From contig JAZBQD010000015.1 of NCBI GenBank assembly GCA_036583965.1, forward strand, positions 90,217,221-90,281,220: a stretch of DNA of 64,000 bases, in the 5' to 3' direction. The stretch is from Prunella strophiata (Eukaryota > Chordata > Aves > Passeriformes > Prunellidae). This document shows, piece after piece, positions 59,220 to 64,000 of this stretch. The position numbers were made by a program, and so were the translations under genes. Numbering within the stretch: position 1 is the stretch's first letter; every line of letters starts with the position of its first letter. The notes below the pieces were generated by a model. It made no database searches. It saw only the letters and a program-made list of their open reading frames with translations, and had not been told where the DNA came from.

Positions 59220-59560
59220 TTTATCAGAAACAAGAGATGGTTTATTGAGAAAGCGTTCAACAATTCCTTCTTTGAAAGAGTTTGGAACGTTGCCCCTTCA
59301 ACAGTGCCGCTTACCATCCGCTCCAAAATTAGATTGGCAAATCCCTCCTGGCATTTTCCTACCAGGAAGACTTTCTACTCCATCCATTAACCCTGAGTCC
59401 CACGTACTCGATATAAACTGACGGCTGATCGTCAATGGTATTGGCAGAGCCACTCATCAAAGCTATTTGCACAACAGGAAACAGCCTGTTTCAGTTCATC
59501 ATTATGTAATTCAGTGCCACGTTATTGGAGATATGAGGAAAATTTCAATAGGAAGAGAGA
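59220..59560. promoter_or_regulatory. Candidate conserved element, CpG-retaining
   Basis: Repeat-free stretch with many CpGs in CpG-poor surroundings: 'gagaaagcgttcaac' near 59247, 'ttggaacgttgcc' near 59282, 'gtgccgcttaccatccgctc' near 59304, and the cluster 'acgtactcgatataaactga' (59403-59422) with 'cggctgatcgtcaatgg' right after it, then 'gccacgttattgg' near 59516. The frame at 59152-59421 (89 codons) covers part of it but matches no known family. A conserved non-coding element is favoured over an exon. No alignment was possible. Confidence 0.3.
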
Positions 59561-60384
59561 TTGAAAAGAACAGGACTCCTAGTTTAGACAAGTAACAAAA
59601 ATGGACCTTTTTATGTGACAGTAAAGAAATCTACTTTTGAGTTATCTACTGTTTCTTGTAATGAAAGAACAAGAGATTAAAAAATGAAAAGCATTCAATT
59701 GAAAACTGATAAAAGGGTTTATTTATTTCTATACTAAATGCAAGTAACTTCAGGATCTAAATGTCAACTGATATGACTGAAGGCAAAAAAAAAGAATTCA
59801 GTAGGATTAGAAATTTATCTGGATATTAAGAATATATATCATTACAAAACTAACCTGCCAAGATATGATTTTTTTCTCCTGCAGTTAGTAAATATAACAA
59901 ACAGCTTTTTTGAATATTTTGAGGTATTTTGAGGTAGTCAATCTGAAAATTCAAAGGGACTCATAGAAAAGCACTGAAAAATGAAATTGTACCACACTTG
60001 CTGTCTCATAATTCTACCTTACTGGCAATCTGAATCAAATAATTAGCTGATAAACAAAACAGGCTGAAAAACATATTTGTTGACAAATACCGTAATACTC
60101 AAACCTCACTCTCACACTTCATTAGCAGAATAATCCCTTGGTGAAATTAAAAAAAAAAAAAATCAAATCTATGTACTTTAGGGTTTTCCATCATGCAAAG
60201 GTATTTCATTATTTTAAAATATATTTACCCCACTACATTTAGTATTAGGATTATGCACACCTCTGACTTCAGGGCTACCTTATTTTAGGATGTCCCAACA
60301 GAATTTAGCTTGTCCTTCTAATAAAATGCTTGGCTGGTGGGTCCTATAGTTTTGCCTTTTTAAATATGTGCCAAATTCATCTTC
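59561..60384. other. Non-coding AT-rich DNA
   Basis: Strongly AT-rich with an A14 run near 60149. No gene or transposon recognised. Confidence 0.5.
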
Positions 60385-60620
60385 CAGCCTTGAAGTGACT
60401 TCCCCCTAAACTCACGAGGTGAGCTACTGCATGTCTAACTGATTTAAATTCAAAGTGAACAGCATGTATCCTCTGCAATCTGCATCTTCCTTGCAGCTCA
60501 TGCTTCCAAAACGCGACAACTTCGAGACACGGTTTAAAAATGGAGGAAGCGATTGCAAAATAAATACTGCAGCTCATTTTACAAGCCCAAGCCTGTGAAA
60601 TACCTTCACTAATCTACCTC
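60385..60620. promoter_or_regulatory. Candidate conserved non-coding element
   Basis: Unique block with retained CpGs in an AT-rich setting: 'aactcacgaggtgagc' near 60409, 'aaaacgcgacaacttcgaga' near 60508, 'cacggtttaaaaatgg' near 60528 and 'gaagcgattgcaaaat' near 60546. The minus-strand 66-codon frame has no family match. Inferred from composition. Confidence 0.25.
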
Positions 60621-61566
60621 ATACTTTTCATCTAACAGCTCTACCAGATTTCTTAAAAAGCAGATATGCAAATTTGAGGTTGAAGGGAGTTTCTTTCAGG
60701 AAGTTGAACATAAGGGGTAAATAAGACTTGATTGTAAGAAGACATTAATTCAACTGCAACGGCTTCATAATTCAGAGTATTAGATTAATGCTCTATGAGC
60801 ACATTATCTACAACTTAATGTAAATGCTGTAGCAAACTGAAATTCAGAGATAGAGACTGTTCACAGGTTTGGCTTGGACCCCATCCACAGAGGCTTTATT
60901 AATCAGCACAGAAAGTTCAGTCTAACCTTTGCCAGTCAGTTCAAGGTAGAGAAGCTTCCTGAAGGATGACATAAATGTCTTCCCTCCTCACAGACATCTA
61001 GCAGCTCCCTCTGCTCTAGCCATAGGGCTGGGTCAGACCTTCCCATGTCACCTCATCACTCCTGATGTGCTAGACCACCCGAGCCATGACCGAGGCATCG
61101 CCGCTGTGGGTGCAAGAGCAAGCCAAGCTGAAAAGCACTCTGCATCTGTCACATGGAAAAAAATCAAAAGCCAAAGCTCTGTATCACTGGTAATGCCCCC
61201 AAAGCCCTGCAGGACACGCACACACACCACAACTCAGCAGCAGAGACATTCTCAGGCTTTGCCCTCTGTCCCATCCATGCCAGTCGGAGCTCACCACATT
61301 CCCATCCTGCATCCTTTTATTTTCTTTACTCCACCACACACAAGGAGAGCAGCTGAATCAGGAGCAAGCAGAGAATTGCTTTTTAGCAACATTACAAATG
61401 GTAACCTAAACAAACCAACAAGCAAAAACCCAGCATGGCAGTAATAGTGATGAAGCCACAGCACTTTATCATAATCCCATCTAGTGAGACAGGGAATTTT
61501 TGTCAATATGTTTCATGCTCAGAAAATGTACTGCTCAGCACTTTGACACTGTACTAGCCAAGCATG
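60621..61566. other. Non-coding DNA, no feature recognised
   Basis: Unique sequence, slightly GC-richer near 61060-61330, with overlapping frames up to 125 codons and no family signature. Confidence 0.5.
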
Positions 61567-61725
61567 ATTTATTATTTTATTTTATTTTATTTTATTTTAT
61601 TTTATTTTATTTTATTTTATTTTATTTTATTATTTTATTTTATTTTATTTTATTTTATTTTATTTTATTTTATTTTATTTTATTTTATTTTATTTATTTT
61701 ATTTTATTTTATTTTATTTTATTAT
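61567..61725. repeat. (TTTTA)n pentanucleotide microsatellite
   Basis: About 30 TTTTA units with two phase interruptions, near 61630 (a TTA unit) and near 61694 (a TTTA unit). Frames of 73-82 codons across it encode FYFIL repeats and are not genes. Confidence 0.98.
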
Positions 61726-63725
61726 TGTCAAAAGGCTCTTTCATTTAAGAGCACATCTTGGATCCAGACCAGTGTCTTCCCCTAGAAACTTCCTGACTCA
61801 TTCAAACAAGGACACATGGCAGTGCCCACATGAATACAGTGCACTGGGAGAAGGCACCAAGAATATGGACAGAAGTCCTCAAGACAATTTTCAAGGATAT
61901 TTACATGACAGAATACTAGGAACCTTTTTAAAAGAATTTATCCACTGAGAGCCCTTACAGATCTGGCACAGAGACATGTAATTATATCTCAGTACAGGTT
62001 AACAACACAGATGAGGCCCCCACAAGCAACCAATGAGCAGTCCTAAATGACAAATCTATTTGTAGTAAGGAGTTGTGAAATAACTTACCAACTTTGAAAA
62101 TATCTTCTGAAGCTGGACAGTGGGTATCTGAGCTATGCCATGGAGTGTAGGGTTTATGCCACTGGGCAGAGTGCAGCTCTCCTTCCTCTTTAGACATCCT
62201 CAGGGTCACACACCTCTGTGAGCACCTCACAAGCCTCTGGTCTACTCTAGATTTCATGCATTTACCCTTCTCTCTCCAAGGCTGTCTCTCCATATCTCTC
62301 ACAGCTTCTATAGACAACTTCCAGCCTTTCACTTTGCAGATTCTTTATTCTTGCATATCAAGTTTTTTTTAAAATTTCTTTATTATTTGATGAACTGAAA
62401 AGTTTTTTAAGATAGACTAATTTTCCTTCCATTGGCTAAAGAGCTATTTACACAGGGGGGTTGTTTTTTTAAGTTCCAGAGAGTTCCAAGACATATTACT
62501 TCCTTTTTTTTTTTTTTTTTTTTTTAATTCCAACTATTTCCATGGATGTCCTTCACCTTTTTTCACTAATTATAATTGGGTTTGACCTATCAACCTACTT
62601 GACTTTAACAAGTTACTCCAAAGTTCCTCACATTCTTCAGGAGCTCTGAAACCTAGGGGTTTTTGTATTAGCTTAAATATTAGCTGATTAATGAAAACTT
62701 TAAGTAACAGCTTGCATGAGAAGAGTACTAAGCAGCACATTCCCATGGATGAAGCTTCTAAGAGGGACAAAAGGCTATAAAACCTGGAGCCAGCCTCAAG
62801 CCAAGTTTAGCAGTGGCAAAGGCAGCCTTACCACCCATTCTCAGTTTTATTCCAGTAACATCTTGTGATGTTGTTCTATCAGTTACCAGTAACTCTAATG
62901 ACATTTATTTTGCTCTTAACCCTTACTGAACTTGAAAAGTTCTTTCACCCTCCAAACGAAGGTTCAAATGAAGGGGAAAGCCTTATTGTGCAGCTGTGCA
63001 GGGAGACACCAGGACAGCGTGGTTTGGACCACAGGCTGTGAAAAGCTGAGGGTGTGGAATTTACTCCACAATGAAGCATCACCAACTCTCAAGCAATCAG
63101 CATCAGCCCTGAGACACCACTCAGACAGACTGAGCCCTCCTGAGGAGGCTGTGGGACTGCAAGGGTGAAACCCTGGGGAGGGAACTGCTGCTGCTGGCAG
63201 CCCTCAGTGGGCTAACAGTGTGCCACAGGAATACTTGTGTGAGACAGCCATAGCCTTTAGAATTGGATAAGGAAGAATAGAAGGGAAGTGGTGTAAAATG
63301 TCACATCCAGACAAGAGAACAAAACAAAGGGGTTTTTTTCCTCCTTACGGCAGGGGAAAAAGTACTCACAGGAGCTTTTTATCCTTTTCTCCATTTTGTT
63401 TTATTTTTGTCCTTCTCAGGTTTCCTTCGTGCAGGGAAATCTCTCTCTGTTAACACCTATGCAATCACAGATGTGTCAGCTGACTGGGTGGAAAAGGAAA
63501 AAAATATTTACTCCCAGCATTTCTGGGATCTGCTGCATTGCCATTACTGCCGTGATTTATCGGGGCCTGTTACACATTTTACCTTAAGCTTCTCAGTCAC
63601 CCAAATGATTTTCTCTCAACAAAAAACAAAAGTACCAGTGAGCTGCTCAAGTTTGAGGGAAAGGCAAAGAAGGAAATGAGAAAAGGGGTCTGTCTGACCA
63701 TTCACCAATCCAACATGTTTCAAAA
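61726..63725. other. Non-coding DNA with a poly(T) run
   Basis: Unique AT-rich sequence with T22 at 62504-62525. A plausible splice-acceptor-like 'tttttgtccttctcag' lies near 63404, ahead of a 90-codon frame, but nothing else supports an exon. Confidence 0.5.
62504..62525. repeat. Poly(T) run, 22 bases
   Basis: Twenty-two T residues. No retrotransposed transcript recognised on the minus strand. Confidence 0.95.
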
Positions 63726-63729
63726 ATGG

Positions 63730-64000
63730 GAGTAATAAATACAAGGAGGAGCATCCACCGCGGTTGGATGCTGAGGGATGCTGGAGAGCGGGGGGCACCT
63801 CGGGCATAGGAAGCACCTCCACAGCCGCTCCTGGCCCACACGTCCGCAGCCCCGGCTCTGCCCCGGAGCCCCCGGTGTCCCCGGCGGGGCGGGGGCTGCA
63901 GAAATGAAGAAATGCAGAAATGCAGAAGTGCAGAAGTGCAGCCTCAGCAGGGAGAGCGGGCTGCCAGCCTGCCGAGCGCTTCCTGCGAGGGGCAGATAAG
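63730..64000. promoter_or_regulatory. CpG-rich stretch, possible CpG island edge
   Basis: The only strongly CpG-rich, GC-rich stretch in the window: about 20 CpGs in 270 bases, including 'ccaccgcggttgg' near 63756, 'acgtccgcagccccggctct' at 63840-63859 and 'ccccggcggggcggggg' near 63879. It runs off the right edge, so its full size is unknown. Bird CpG islands usually mark promoters, so a first exon could lie just beyond 64000. A GC-rich non-promoter patch is an alternative. It contains an 8-bp tandem repeat. Confidence 0.5.
63898..63941 (+). repeat. 8-bp tandem repeat (GCAGAAAT/GCAGAAGT)n
   Basis: Five and a half head-to-tail copies of an 8-bp unit: three GCAGAAAT-type units (the second reads GAAGAAAT), two GCAGAAGT units, then GCAG. 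It lies inside the CpG-rich stretch. Confidence 0.9.

Noticed and set aside
61500..61785. Frames encoding FYFIL repeats
   Set aside because: They are translations of the TTTTA microsatellite.
63396..63679. Splice-acceptor-like 'tttttgtccttctcag' before a 90-codon frame
   Set aside because: Pyrimidine-rich AG sites are common in AT-rich DNA. No protein family, donor site or partner exon supports it.
1..64000. Endogenous retroviral LTR pairs, tRNA genes or bacterial-type operons
   Set aside because: I looked for paired long terminal repeats, primer-binding sites, gag/pol-like frames, cloverleaf genes and gene clusters and saw none that could be supported by eye.

Overview
The window reads as a 64 kb piece of bird nuclear DNA, probably passerine-like, lying in an intergenic or intronic stretch. 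The lineage call rests on two copies of the avian CR1 LINE family (440-937 and 44290-45100), a much older CR1 relic (51895-52345), the absence of any recognisable L1, Alu or other mammalian-type elements, AT-rich and CpG-poor base composition, and a few weak relics of deep amniote MIR/L3-type repeats. No species can be named from this.

I find no complete protein-coding gene, no rRNA or tRNA gene, no CRISPR array and no bacterial-type operon. Nearly all open frames are under 150 codons, overlap frames on the other strand, and show no family signature. The longest ones (346-389 codons) are translations of a microsatellite. Recognisable coding signal is limited to the decayed reverse transcriptase of a CR1 element. 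One weak candidate terminal exon with a hydrophobic segment (57826-57977, minus) is recorded at low confidence.

Layout: 0-33 kb is mostly featureless AT-rich DNA with one CR1, several short simple repeats, a 22-bp near-perfect hairpin (7111-7161), and scattered stretches whose motif content resembles conserved non-coding elements (around 5.4, 10.9, 16.5, 22.9, 27.9 and 28.5 kb). 33-45 kb holds a TTCC microsatellite, faint SINE relics, a CpG-retaining candidate regulatory block (41.28-41.71 kb) and the longest CR1. 45-54 kb holds another candidate regulatory block (49.85-50.83 kb) and the ancient CR1.

The most striking region is 54.6-56.9 kb. It has three (ATGT)n tracts in the same orientation, including an uninterrupted 1001 bp run and an uninterrupted 402 bp run. 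A ~113 bp sequence occurs immediately before the long tract and again, diverged mainly by small indels, immediately after it. This is either a real tandem duplication with massive repeat expansion or a long-read assembly artefact. 57-64 kb returns to AT-rich DNA with further candidate conserved blocks (59.2-59.6 and 60.4-60.6 kb), a TTTTA pentanucleotide tract, and finally a CpG-rich stretch at 63.73-64.00 kb that runs off the window and could be the edge of a CpG island promoter.

No new biological system is evident. The best leads are the microsatellite/duplication locus, the hairpin, the CpG-retaining blocks and the CpG-rich right edge. All conserved-element calls are inferred from single-sequence composition and need alignment to other bird genomes.
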